From the NCBI GenBank assembly GCA_913057245.1, contig CAJXNH010000011.1, positions 1 to 64,000 on the forward strand: a stretch of DNA of 64,000 nt, in the 5' to 3' direction. The stretch comes from an uncultured Phaeodactylibacter sp. (GTDB lineage: Bacteria; Bacteroidota; Bacteroidia; Chitinophagales; Saprospiraceae). The position numbers and the translations under genes are program-made. Every line of letters starts with the position of its first letter. The first letter of the stretch is position 1. The notes under the pieces were generated by a model. The model ran no database searches. It had not been told where the DNA came from and saw only the letters and a program-made list of their open reading frames with translations. This document shows, one piece after another, positions 31,469 through 40,406 of this stretch.

Positions 31469-32797
31469 ATGACGCTCAGAAAACTGTTTTTTCTACTTAG
31501 CGGCGTACTTCTCGGGACCGGACTGCTGGCCCAGGACCGCGCCATTGAATTCGAACAGCTCACGCTGGATAATGGGTTGGATGTTATACTGCATCAGGAC
31601 AAGACCACGCCCATTGTCGCCATTGCGGTGATGTACCATGTTGGCAGCAAAAATGAAAACCCTGACCGAACCGGGTTCGCCCACTTTTTTGAGCACCTTT
31701 TGTTTGAGGGCTCGGAGAACATTGAGCGCGGCCAGTTTGACAAGTACATTCAGGATGCCGGTGGTACGCTGAATGCCTACACCACTTCAGACGTTACCTG
31801 CTACTTTGAGATTCTGCCGTCCAATCAGCTGGAGTTGGGCATGTGGCTGGAATCGGAGCGTATGTTGCACGCTAAAGTGGAGGATAAAGGTATTGAAACC
31901 CAACGGGAGGTGGTCAAGGAAGAGATGCGGCAGCGCTACGATAACCGCCCATACGGTACGTTCCGCATGGAAGCACTAAAGCGGGCGTTCAAAAAGCACC
32001 CCTATCAGTGGCCGACTATCGGTTCCATGGAGCACCTGAATGCGGCAACGGAAGCCGATTATATCAACTTCTACAAAGACTTCTATGTGCCTAATAACGC
32101 GGTGCTGGTTATTGCCGGAGACTTTGAGGCCAAACAGGCGAAAAAATGGGTGAACCAGTACTTTGGGACCATCCCGGCTAAGAAAGGCAGCTTTTACCGT
32201 CCGGAAATTGAGGAGCCGGCTTTGAACGGTGAAGTGCGGGACACGGTTTATGACCAGATTCAGCTGCCAGCCGTGATCCATGCTTACCGCATTCCATCTA
32301 TCACCGAAGATGACGCTTATGCCATTCAGATGCTCAACCGGCTGCTGTCTCAGGGAGAGAGCTCCCGTATGCGCCGTGCTCTGGTGGATGAGCAGCAGAA
32401 AGCCCTGGCGGTCTATAACTTTGCAGATGGCACAGAGGACCCTGGTTTGTCTATGACCTTTGCCATAGCAAGTGCCGGCATCGATGCCAAAGACCTGGAA
32501 GAAGCCATGGATGCCGAAACGGCAAAAGTCCGGGAAGAACTCATCTCAGAGCAGGAGTACCAAAAGCTGCAAAATCAGATCGAAGCCAGCTTTTTCACCG
32601 ATAATGCCTCCATGTTTGGTATTGCCAACAGCCTGGCTACCTATCACACCATTTATGATGATGCCAATCTGATTAACACCGAGCTGGAGAAGTACAAGGC
32701 GGTCACCCGGGAAGACCTGCAACGGGTGGCAAAGCAGTACCTGGTGCCGGATAATCGCGTGGCGCTTTACTATCTGCCCAAGCCCGCACAGCCGTAA
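31469..32797 (+). CDS. M16 zinc metallopeptidase (catalytic partner)
   Basis: The protein has 442 residues with signal peptide LFFLLSGVLLGTGLLAQ. The inverted zinc motif HxxEH is H72-F-F-E75-H76 in FAHFFEHLLFEGSENI. The third ligand region EVVKEEMRQRYDNRPYG follows, and the second half is the usual M16 C-domain. The next gene, 45 bp downstream, is an M16 protein lacking this motif. Such pairs form a clamp-like heterodimer that degrades peptides in the periplasm. Confidence 0.93.
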   Translation: MTLRKLFFLLSGVLLGTGLLAQDRAIEFEQLTLDNGLDVILHQDKTTPIVAIAVMYHVGSKNENPDRTGFAHFFEHLLFEGSENIERGQFDKYIQDAGGTLNAYTTSDVTCYFEILPSNQLELGMWLESERMLHAKVEDKGIETQREVVKEEMRQRYDNRPYGTFRMEALKRAFKKHPYQWPTIGSMEHLNAATEADYINFYKDFYVPNNAVLVIAGDFEAKQAKKWVNQYFGTIPAKKGSFYRPEIEEPALNGEVRDTVYDQIQLPAVIHAYRIPSITEDDAYAIQMLNRLLSQGESSRMRRALVDEQQKALAVYNFADGTEDPGLSMTFAIASAGIDAKDLEEAMDAETAKVREELISEQEYQKLQNQIEASFFTDNASMFGIANSLATYHTIYDDANLINTELEKYKAVTREDLQRVAKQYLVPDNRVALYYLPKPAQP

Positions 32798-32842
32798 GCA
32801 GACCCCAAAACCTAATTTTTAAGTCAAAATCTGAACTAAGAT

Positions 32843-34927
32843 ATGAATTTCAAATCCCTATTATACCTCGTTGTCGCGCTATTGGGTGCGACCGCTATAC
32901 AGGCGCAAGACGAAGACTTTCGCAAGCAGGCGCCGGAAGGTGGCCCACCGCCCCGCATTGAGTTTGGCGAATACCAGCAATTTAAGCTGGACAACGGCCT
33001 GGAAGTGATCGTAGTGGAAAACCATAAATTGCCAAAGGTGACTTTCCAACTTCTGGTCGACGTGCCCCCAAAAGCCGAGGGTGATAAAGTGGGTATGGCC
33101 AGTATGGCTGGCGAAATGCTAAGCCGGGGTACGGAAAACCGGACGAAAGCGGATATTGATGAGGAAATCGACTTCATTGGCGCGGTCCTTTCAACGAGCA
33201 GCGGTGGAGCTTATGCCTCAGCGTTGAGTAAGTATAAGAATACCCTGATGGAGGTAATGGCCGACGCTGTCCTGAACCCCACCTTCCCGGAAGCCGAGTT
33301 TGAAAAACTGCAGCAGCAGCGGATCTCCGCACTGGCCAGTCAAATCTCTGACCCCGGCTATATTTCTTCCACCGTTTCTGATGTGTTAGTCTACGGAGAG
33401 GATCACCCTTACGGCGAGATTACCACCAAGGAGGCTATTGAGAACATCAAGCTCGAGGATCTGAAAGCCTACTACGAGAAAAACTTCAAACCCAATATCA
33501 GCTATCTGGCATTCATTGGCGATATTAGTGTGGATGAAGCCCGCAGCCTGGCAGAGCAGTACTTTGGAGGCTGGGAAAAAGGGAACGTGGCACGTGAGTT
33601 TTACCCACGGCCTAAAGCCCCTGAAGCAGCGCAGGTCGCTCTGGTGAATAAAGACGGGGCCACACAATCTGTGCTCAACATCACCTATCCGGTCAACCTG
33701 AAGCCGGGCACAGAGGATGCCATCGTAGCCAATGTGCTGAATACCATTCTCGGTGGTGGGCTGTTGTCGAGCCGTTTGAACCAGAATATCCGCGAAGACA
33801 AGGGCTACTCTTACGGTGTCCGGTCTACGCTTCAGTACGATAAAGTCATTGGTTACTTTGCTGCAGGTGGAAATGTGAGGAATGAGGTCACCGACAGCGC
33901 AGTGGTGGAAATGCTGGGCGAGTTGAAGCGCCTCCGCAATGAGCCCGTTCCGGAAAAGGAGCTGAACAGTGTGAAGAGCTTTATCTTTGGCAGCTTTGCC
34001 CGGAGTACGGAACGGCCGGAGACCGTTGCCCGCTTTGCCCTGAACATTGCCCGTTATAAATTGCCAAAGGACTATTATGCAACTTACCTTGAACAGGTAG
34101 AAGCCATAACAGCAGAGCGCATTCAGGAGGCGGCACAAAAGTACCTGCTGCCAGACCAGGCTTATATCGTAGTAGTTGGCAATGCCGGTGAAGTGGCGGA
34201 ACCTCTGGAGCGCGTAGCTCCCGTGATGATGTATGACAAACAGGGACGCCCGCTTGACAAAGCCGGGCTGAGCGTACCGGAAGGCCTGACCGCCATGGAC
34301 GTGATAGAAAACTATATTGAGGCGATCGGCGGCCGTGAAAAACTGGAAAGCGTGGAAGACATAAGCATGACCATGGGCGCTACGATTCAGGGCATGGCAC
34401 TGACTATGAAAATGAAGCAGAAAGCAACCGGAAAGATGGCCATGACAGTAGAGATGAATGGTTCTGTGGTAAACGAAACCCGCTACGATGGGGAAAAGGC
34501 TATGGTGAGCGCAATGGGCCAGAAGCAGGTCCTGGAAGGCGAGGACGTGGATGCCTTCAAATCACAGGCGATGATCCACCCCGAACTGTCTTATGACAAA
34601 AAAGGCTATGAGCTTAAACTTAGCGGTGCAGAAAAGGTGGACGGCGAGCCAGCTTATAAAATCGAAATCACCAGCCCTGATGGGAGCAAGAGTACCGAGT
34701 ATTTCGGCATCGAAAGCGGGTTGAAGCTGAAAGCTGTGACCGTGCAGGATGGCCCTCAGGGCTCGGTTACCGTCACTAACCGTTTTAGTGATTATCAGGA
34801 GGTGGATGGGATGATGGTCCCTTTCCAGACCGAAGCAGAGGGAATGGCACCAGTACCGCTGACCATGAAAGTGGAGGAGGTGAAAATCAACACCGGTCTA
34901 GAGGATGACATGTTCAAGGTAGAATAG
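32843..34927 (+). CDS. M16 peptidase-like partner subunit with LolA/LolB-like C-terminal domain
   Basis: The protein has 694 residues with signal peptide LLYLVVALLGATAIQAQ. Residues about 35-460 are two M16 domains. At the place of HxxEH it reads GMASMAGEMLSRGT, so zinc ligands are absent. The substrate-binding Arg/Tyr pair is kept (IREDKGYSYGVRS). Residues about 475-694 form an extra beta-rich domain starting DVIENYIEAIGGREKLE, which resembles outer-membrane lipoprotein-sorting folds found on some Bacteroidota M16 proteins. It acts with the preceding gene as the non-catalytic half, and the tail may tie the complex to the envelope. Confidence 0.9.
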   Translation: MNFKSLLYLVVALLGATAIQAQDEDFRKQAPEGGPPPRIEFGEYQQFKLDNGLEVIVVENHKLPKVTFQLLVDVPPKAEGDKVGMASMAGEMLSRGTENRTKADIDEEIDFIGAVLSTSSGGAYASALSKYKNTLMEVMADAVLNPTFPEAEFEKLQQQRISALASQISDPGYISSTVSDVLVYGEDHPYGEITTKEAIENIKLEDLKAYYEKNFKPNISYLAFIGDISVDEARSLAEQYFGGWEKGNVAREFYPRPKAPEAAQVALVNKDGATQSVLNITYPVNLKPGTEDAIVANVLNTILGGGLLSSRLNQNIREDKGYSYGVRSTLQYDKVIGYFAAGGNVRNEVTDSAVVEMLGELKRLRNEPVPEKELNSVKSFIFGSFARSTERPETVARFALNIARYKLPKDYYATYLEQVEAITAERIQEAAQKYLLPDQAYIVVVGNAGEVAEPLERVAPVMMYDKQGRPLDKAGLSVPEGLTAMDVIENYIEAIGGREKLESVEDISMTMGATIQGMALTMKMKQKATGKMAMTVEMNGSVVNETRYDGEKAMVSAMGQKQVLEGEDVDAFKSQAMIHPELSYDKKGYELKLSGAEKVDGEPAYKIEITSPDGSKSTEYFGIESGLKLKAVTVQDGPQGSVTVTNRFSDYQEVDGMMVPFQTEAEGMAPVPLTMKVEEVKINTGLEDDMFKVE

Positions 34928-34953
34928 GAATATGCTTCTGCTTTTTAGGTGTG

Positions 34954-34996
34954 AATAACCCTGGTTACCCGCCCTGTGGCAGCCGGGGTTATTTTT
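34954..34996 (+). terminator. Rho-independent terminator after the M16 pair
   Basis: Arms AATAACCCTGG and CCGGGGTTATT pair with one G-T wobble and are followed by a T-run. Confidence 0.8.
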
Positions 34997-35058
34997 ATTG
35001 TAACCAAAGGTAATTCCTGCATTCTGGAAAAGAAGCTGTATTAATCCCAGGCTGGCAC

Positions 35059-35089
35059 TTTGTGGCAGTAGCCAATTGTCGTATTATTG
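35059..35089 (+). promoter_or_regulatory. Bacteroidota-type promoter for the asparaginase gene
   Basis: TTTG at 35059-35062, a 19-bp spacer, then TATTATTG (TAnnTTTG with one mismatch) at 35082-35089, 24 bp before the ATG at 35114. Confidence 0.55.
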
Positions 35090-35113
35090 CCGCAAAGTGC
35101 AAAAACAGCAATA

Positions 35114-35608
35114 ATGATTCAGGTCTACGTCACCGGTGGTACTTTCGACAAGGAGTACAACTATATATCAGGGAGCCTCTTTTTCCGGGATACTCACTTG
35201 CCCAGTATGTTCGAGCGGGGCAGGTGCACCCTTGACATAAATGTTAAGACCCTGATGATGGTGGATAGTATGGACATGATGGAAGAGGACCGGGAAATTA
35301 TTGCGTATAATTGTCAACGGTGCCCTTACGATAAGATCCTCATCACTCATGGTACCGACACGCTGGTCGAAACGGCACAATTTCTGGCCAGGCGGAATAT
35401 TGAGGATAAAACGATTGTACTTACCGGGGCAATGATCCCCTATGCTTTTGGGACTTCCTCGGATGGCTTCTTCAATCTGGGCAGCGCCCTGGCCTTTGTG
35501 CAAACGTTGCAGCCGGGAGTCTATGTTTCTATGAACGGGCGTTACTTCCACTGGGATAATGTCGTGAAGAATAAAAAAACTGGTTTTTTTGAGGAATTAA
35601 ACAACTAA
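35114..35608 (+). CDS. Single-domain asparaginase-like protein
   Basis: I chose the start at 35114 because it puts Met directly before the N-terminal strand IQVYVTGGTFDKEY and matches the promoter spacing. The 164-residue protein has both Thr motifs of the asparaginase N-domain: TGGTFDKEY and ITHGTDTLVETA. It also has TGAMIPYAFGTSSDGFFN. The normal second domain is absent, as in a group of short family members. Function could be asparagine hydrolysis or an unknown amidase. The next gene starts 3 bp later. Confidence 0.85.
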   Translation: MIQVYVTGGTFDKEYNYISGSLFFRDTHLPSMFERGRCTLDINVKTLMMVDSMDMMEEDREIIAYNCQRCPYDKILITHGTDTLVETAQFLARRNIEDKTIVLTGAMIPYAFGTSSDGFFNLGSALAFVQTLQPGVYVSMNGRYFHWDNVVKNKKTGFFEELNN

Positions 35609-35611
35609 CGA

Positions 35612-35836
35612 ATGGAATACTTGGGTTTACTAATGGAAATGATTTTCCTGGCCTTTGGTATCTACCTGTACCTGTTCAGCATAGGCAGGGTGCAGGCCGG
35701 TGACCCGGAATCCAGAAAAAAGGCAGAGGCCTTCCGGCAGCGCAATGCCGGGTGGATGCGCATAGGTGCACTCGCTATCATTGCCATTATGGTCGTTAAT
35801 CTATACCTCCATTTTGTGCAGCTGAGTGGCAAATGA
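35612..35836 (+). CDS. Small two-helix membrane protein
   Basis: The protein has 74 residues with predicted membrane helices at about 5-24 (LLMEMIFLAFGIYLYLF) and 49-68 (MRIGALAIIAIMVVNLYLHF), separated by a charged loop GDPESRKKAEAFRQRN. It is immediately downstream of the asparaginase-like gene. No known function. Confidence 0.7.
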   Translation: MEYLGLLMEMIFLAFGIYLYLFSIGRVQAGDPESRKKAEAFRQRNAGWMRIGALAIIAIMVVNLYLHFVQLSGK

Positions 35837-36001
35837 GTGGAAAATTAGGTTTGTTCCGGGATGGGTTTGCCCTTACATAGCCTTCTATCCTCAGCATAAT
35901 TTCTTAATATTGCAATGAAAAAAGTATAATTTGTCAGCGCTCAGGAGCCGTTGGTGATTATACCCAAAACAAAATCCTGAAAATCACATCACACCTTCAA
36001 T

Positions 36002-37624
36002 ATGAAAAAAACAACGCTGATCCTACTAAGCCTTTTTTGCTTCGGGGCTTACACAACACTATGGGCTCAAGATGATACTTCTGATTTTTATGATACCGGC
36101 ACCATTCAGGAGATCAAAATCAGATTCGAGCAGGAAAACTGGCGATATGTACTGGACTCCCTGCGCTTTAATGGAGACGGGCTGCTCTTTGGCACTGTGG
36201 AAATCAATGGTCAGAAGTTTGATGATATTGGGGTGCGTTACCGCGAAAGCCGCTCTTTCCAGCCGGGCAACAAGCGCAACAGCCTGTATTTGAAGCTCAA
36301 CTACATCGATAAGGAACAAAACTATCAGGGGCGAGGTACGGTCAAGCTTTCCAGCGCGCTGCGTGACCCGAGCATGGTCCGTGAGGTGTTCGGATATGAA
36401 ATCGCCCGCCGTTATATGCCTGCCCCGCTTGCCAACTATGCGCGTGTGATGGTCAATGGCGAGTACTATGGCTTGTTTGTGAATGTGGAACCTATTGACG
36501 ATGCCTTCCTCAAGCGCAATTATGGTACAGATGAAGGCACTTTCATTCGTTGCGCCCCCAATCTTGTTGAGAACGAGCCAAAAGGTTGTAAAGCGGATGT
36601 GTTCGGTAGCTTGCAGTTTGATGAAAGCGCTAAGTGCTACCTTCATAACTTTCAGTTGCTTTCGGAAAGTGGCTGGGATGACCTCATCGAGCTGACCTAC
36701 CTGCTCAACAAAAAGCCGGAGGAAGTACACCGTGTCCTTAACGTGGATCAGGCGCTATGGATGCTGGCGTACAACAACGTGCTGGCCAATCTCAGCAGCT
36801 ACACCGGCCGCTATAGCGAAAACTACTACCTCTACCGGGACAATCAGGGGAAGTTCAACCCCATCGTATTTGACCTTAACCTTTGTTTTGGCAGTTACAA
36901 GAATACAGGCGTTGGCTCTGACCTCAAGCTAAAGGATTTGCAGGAAATGGACCCGCTCCTGCATGTTAACAACGCCGAAAAGCCACTCATCAGCCAGCTG
37001 CTCAAGGATGAGCACTACAAGAAAATGTACCTGGACCATATCCGGACCATCGTTAATGAGGTTTTCCGCAAGGACCAGTATCTGGAGCGCGTCAAAGAAC
37101 TACAGGCACTTATCCGTGAAGACTTCAAAGCGGATGAGAACCGGTACTACGCAATGGAGGATTTCGATAACAGCCTGACCGAAACTATTGGTAAGCGGAG
37201 CCGCATCCCAGGGTTGCAACAGCTCATGACGCCTCGTACCGACTTCCTGAAGCAGGACGTTGTGCTGGCGGTTATTCCTCCCAGCATCGGTGATGTGACG
37301 GTAAGTTCACGGGAGCAATTCTCCGCCGAGCGGGTTACCGAGTTTAAGATTCAGGCTAAAGTAGAGAAGTTTCCCACCGAGGTGGCCTTGTTTTACCGGC
37401 ACGACAGCACCAAGCCTTTCAAGCGGGTGGATATGACCGATGATGGACGGCATAACGATGGCGAAGCACAAGATGGCATCTTTGGTGCAGTAATCAAGCC
37501 AGAGGGTGGCGCAACAGAAATTCAGTACTATATCTATGCTGAGAACGCCCGCGCGGCCAGTTTCAGCCCATCCCGCTACATGTTTGAACAACACACGGCT
37601 ACTCTGGAAGAACTGAATAATTAG
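36002..37624 (+). CDS. CotH-like secreted kinase-fold protein
   Basis: The protein has 540 residues with signal peptide LILLSLFCFGAYTTLWAQ. The CotH domain opens with EIKIRFEQENWRYVLDSL and GVRYRESRSF. It continues with VKLSSALRDPSMVREVFGYE and the nucleotide/metal site region ENYYLYRDNQGKFNPIVFDL. The last roughly 110 residues form a separate beta domain (FKRVDMTDDGRHNDGEAQDG) that recurs in such proteins. CotH kinases phosphorylate proteins or related targets outside the cytoplasm. The substrate is unknown. It is followed by a paralogue, about 120 bp away. Confidence 0.88.
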   Translation: MKKTTLILLSLFCFGAYTTLWAQDDTSDFYDTGTIQEIKIRFEQENWRYVLDSLRFNGDGLLFGTVEINGQKFDDIGVRYRESRSFQPGNKRNSLYLKLNYIDKEQNYQGRGTVKLSSALRDPSMVREVFGYEIARRYMPAPLANYARVMVNGEYYGLFVNVEPIDDAFLKRNYGTDEGTFIRCAPNLVENEPKGCKADVFGSLQFDESAKCYLHNFQLLSESGWDDLIELTYLLNKKPEEVHRVLNVDQALWMLAYNNVLANLSSYTGRYSENYYLYRDNQGKFNPIVFDLNLCFGSYKNTGVGSDLKLKDLQEMDPLLHVNNAEKPLISQLLKDEHYKKMYLDHIRTIVNEVFRKDQYLERVKELQALIREDFKADENRYYAMEDFDNSLTETIGKRSRIPGLQQLMTPRTDFLKQDVVLAVIPPSIGDVTVSSREQFSAERVTEFKIQAKVEKFPTEVALFYRHDSTKPFKRVDMTDDGRHNDGEAQDGIFGAVIKPEGGATEIQYYIYAENARAASFSPSRYMFEQHTATLEELNN

Positions 37625-37744
37625 GAAAACAAATTATTTGGCGCATACCTGTAGGTTTTGACGCCGGAATTCCTGAATTTGCGAAGCAGGCAGCTCTTGT
37701 TTACTTCGCAATTTTCTTTTGACAGGGTTCAATTGACCAAACCT

Positions 37745-39379
37745 ATGCAACGACTTTTCTTATTTTTTTTGTTGGCTTCGGTATTCACCCTCCCGGCTAT
37801 CGGGCAGGATACTGAAATTGATATTTATGACCCGGACTCCATCCGGGAGGTCCGTATTTACTTTGAGGAAGAAAACTGGGACGATATCCTGGACTCCCTT
37901 AAGCAAGCAGGGCTCGATCAGCGGCTGATCGCCACGGTGAAGTTTGCGGGGGAAACCTACGAAGGAGCGGGAATCCGGTACAAAGGCAACAGCTCCTACT
38001 TTAATGTCCGGAAAAACGATTATGCCAAGCTGCCGTTCAACATCGATGTGAATGAGACGCACAAAGACCACAAAATGCCGGGCGGCTATGATAAGCTCAA
38101 GTTGAGTAATGTATTTCGGGACCCTTCTTTTCTCAGAGAAGCCTTGTCCTACAAAATCGCCAACCGTTACATGGTTTCCCCGCGGGCCAATTTCGTCCGT
38201 GTTTTTATAAACGATGCATACTTCGGGCTTTACAACAATACCGAGTCTGTTGATGAAGAACTGCTCGAACGTTTCTTTGGTGGTGATTACGAAGACGAGA
38301 CCGGAGTGCTGTTCAAATGCGACCCGGTTTGGAGCTATGAAGCGCCGGAAGGGTGCAAAAAAGGGGAGAAGTCTTCACTGCAGTACCTCGGCCCCGATGC
38401 GGACTGCTATAAAGGGAACTATGAGATAAAGTCGGATTCGGGCTGGACGCAGCTGGTGGCCCTTACTGACATTTTGAATAATAACCCCGAAAAAATCGAT
38501 TCTGTACTCGCCGTGGATGAAACACTCTGGATGCTGGCATTTAACATCACCCTGGTCAACCTGGATAGCTACACCGGGCGCTTTTGTCACAACTACTACC
38601 TGTATCAGGACGAAGACGGTGTTTTCCACCCCATTATCTGGGACCTCAATCTCTCATTTGGCGGCTTCCGCTACGATGGGCTGGGTAAACCCCTGGGGCT
38701 GGAGGATATGCAGACCCTAAGCCCCTTTATTCATTACAAGCAAAAGAATAAGAAACGCCCCCTGATTACGGAATTACTGGGTAACGACTTGTACCGAAAA
38801 ATGTACGCCGCTCACATCCGGACTATCGTTCAGGACTTTTTCGCAGATAGCACTTACCTGTATGAAGCCATGCGCATGCAGGAGCGGATCCGTCCTTTTG
38901 TAGAAGCGGATTCCAACAAACTCTACAATGTAGAGGCTTTTGAGAAAAATCTTTACGAATCCGCCCGGGCCAATAAAGTAAACATCGTTGGGATTAAGGA
39001 GCTCATGGAGCCCCGAACTGAATATTTGCAAAAGCACCCTTTGGTTGGGCATGAGCCTCCTAAAATTGATACGATTGAACATATTGATGTAGGGGAGGAG
39101 GCGATCTTTGCTACTCGTCTGGAGGGGGCAACCCGGGCCTGGTTGTTTTACCGGAATGGCACCCGGGGCAACTTCAGGGCGGTTGAGATGTTAGACGATG
39201 GAGCGAGTGGGGATGAAATGGCAGAAGACCAGGTTTATGGGGTGATAATCCCGCATAAGGACAAAGAGCAACCCATTCAGTACTTTGTGGTTGCTGAAAA
39301 CGACCGGACGGCTGCCCTTTCGCCTGAACGCGCTTCATTTGTATACCATACAACGGCTACTACAGATGCCTCTGATTAA
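37745..39379 (+). CDS. CotH-like secreted kinase-fold protein, paralogue
   Basis: The start at 37745 gives 544 residues and a clean signal peptide (MQRLFLFFLLASVFTLPAIGQ). Upstream codons of the frame are not protein-like. It has the same layout as the preceding gene: REVRIYFEEENWDDILDSL, GIRYKGNSSYFNVRKND, LKLSNVFRDPSFLREALSY and the active-site region NYYLYQDEDGVFHPIIWDL. The C-terminal beta domain ends with MLDDGASGDEMAEDQVYG. Tandem duplication with clear divergence suggests two distinct targets. Its 3' end overlaps the next gene by 14 bp. Confidence 0.88.
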   Translation: MQRLFLFFLLASVFTLPAIGQDTEIDIYDPDSIREVRIYFEEENWDDILDSLKQAGLDQRLIATVKFAGETYEGAGIRYKGNSSYFNVRKNDYAKLPFNIDVNETHKDHKMPGGYDKLKLSNVFRDPSFLREALSYKIANRYMVSPRANFVRVFINDAYFGLYNNTESVDEELLERFFGGDYEDETGVLFKCDPVWSYEAPEGCKKGEKSSLQYLGPDADCYKGNYEIKSDSGWTQLVALTDILNNNPEKIDSVLAVDETLWMLAFNITLVNLDSYTGRFCHNYYLYQDEDGVFHPIIWDLNLSFGGFRYDGLGKPLGLEDMQTLSPFIHYKQKNKKRPLITELLGNDLYRKMYAAHIRTIVQDFFADSTYLYEAMRMQERIRPFVEADSNKLYNVEAFEKNLYESARANKVNIVGIKELMEPRTEYLQKHPLVGHEPPKIDTIEHIDVGEEAIFATRLEGATRAWLFYRNGTRGNFRAVEMLDDGASGDEMAEDQVYGVIIPHKDKEQPIQYFVVAENDRTAALSPERASFVYHTTATTDASD

Positions 39380-40334
39380 AGAATCGACCTATAAGCGAGC
39401 GCCCCGTTATCAGTTCAACGGGCACCTTCAGACTATACTCCCTGCCATCTTGCGCAAGGTGCAGACCACCTATGAGCGGGAGCGCCTGACCCTGTCTGAT
39501 GGCGACTTTGTAGACCTGGACTGGTTGGACAACAGAAGCCGCAATCTAGTGCTCCTGTCCCACGGGCTGGAAGGCAACAGCGAACGCCACTACATGATGG
39601 GCATGGCCAATCGCTTTTCGGAGGCAGGCTGGGATGTGCTGGCCTGGAACTGCCGCTCCTGCTCCGGTGAAATGAACCGGAAATTCCGGCTTTACAACCA
39701 CGGCGAGATCGGTGATATAGGTGAAGTGATAACCCATGCCCTGCAAACCAAGGACTACCAAAAGGTGCTGCTCATCGGCTTCAGCATGGGCGGCAGCATC
39801 TTAATGAAATACCTTGGCGTACATGGTAAATCCGTCCCCAAGGCAGTCATTGGCGGGATTGCCTTCTCTTCTCCCTGTGACCTGAAAGCCAGTGTTGATG
39901 CGCTGGAATTGCCGGGCAATGGTTTTTACAAGCGCCGCTTTTTTAAGAGCCTGAGTAAAAAAGTGGCCAATAAGTCAGCAGATTTCCCCGGTCGCCTGGA
40001 TTTGTCAAAACTGGATGAAGTTGGGCACTGGCGCGACTTCGACGAATACTATTCCGCACCCCTCGGTGGTTATGAGGACGCGGCAGATTTCTACCGGCAG
40101 GCTTCCGCCAAAAACTTCATGGGCGGTACCGACCGGCCCATACTGCTGGTCAATGCCGATAATGATCCGATTTTGCCACCCGCGTGCTCGCCGGTAGAGC
40201 TTTGCAGCAACCACCCAAAGCTCTTCCTGGAGCGCCCCCGGAGTGGCGGTCACGTCGGGTTTACCCTGCCCCGTAAGCCTTATGCCTGGTCAGAATACCG
40301 GGCGGTTCAGTTTGTAGAAGACCACTTAAACTGA
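39366..40334 (+). CDS. Alpha/beta hydrolase, YheT/EMB8 family
   Basis: I placed the start at ATG 39366, just before YKRAPRYQFNGHLQTILP, the family's typical beginning. It yields 322 residues. Catalytic elements are the nucleophile Ser in IGFSMGGSILMKY, the Asp in VNADNDPILPP, and the His in RSGGHVGF. The family contains esterases of unsettled substrate. The start overlaps the CotH gene, so it may be translated from the same message. Confidence 0.88.
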   Translation: MPLIKESTYKRAPRYQFNGHLQTILPAILRKVQTTYERERLTLSDGDFVDLDWLDNRSRNLVLLSHGLEGNSERHYMMGMANRFSEAGWDVLAWNCRSCSGEMNRKFRLYNHGEIGDIGEVITHALQTKDYQKVLLIGFSMGGSILMKYLGVHGKSVPKAVIGGIAFSSPCDLKASVDALELPGNGFYKRRFFKSLSKKVANKSADFPGRLDLSKLDEVGHWRDFDEYYSAPLGGYEDAADFYRQASAKNFMGGTDRPILLVNADNDPILPPACSPVELCSNHPKLFLERPRSGGHVGFTLPRKPYAWSEYRAVQFVEDHLN

Positions 40335-40406
40335 TCGGGGGCTAAATTTTGGGTACTTCTTTCAGGTCAATGGCCGGGAGTTCTCTATCTTGCGCAAAAA
40401 AACGGG

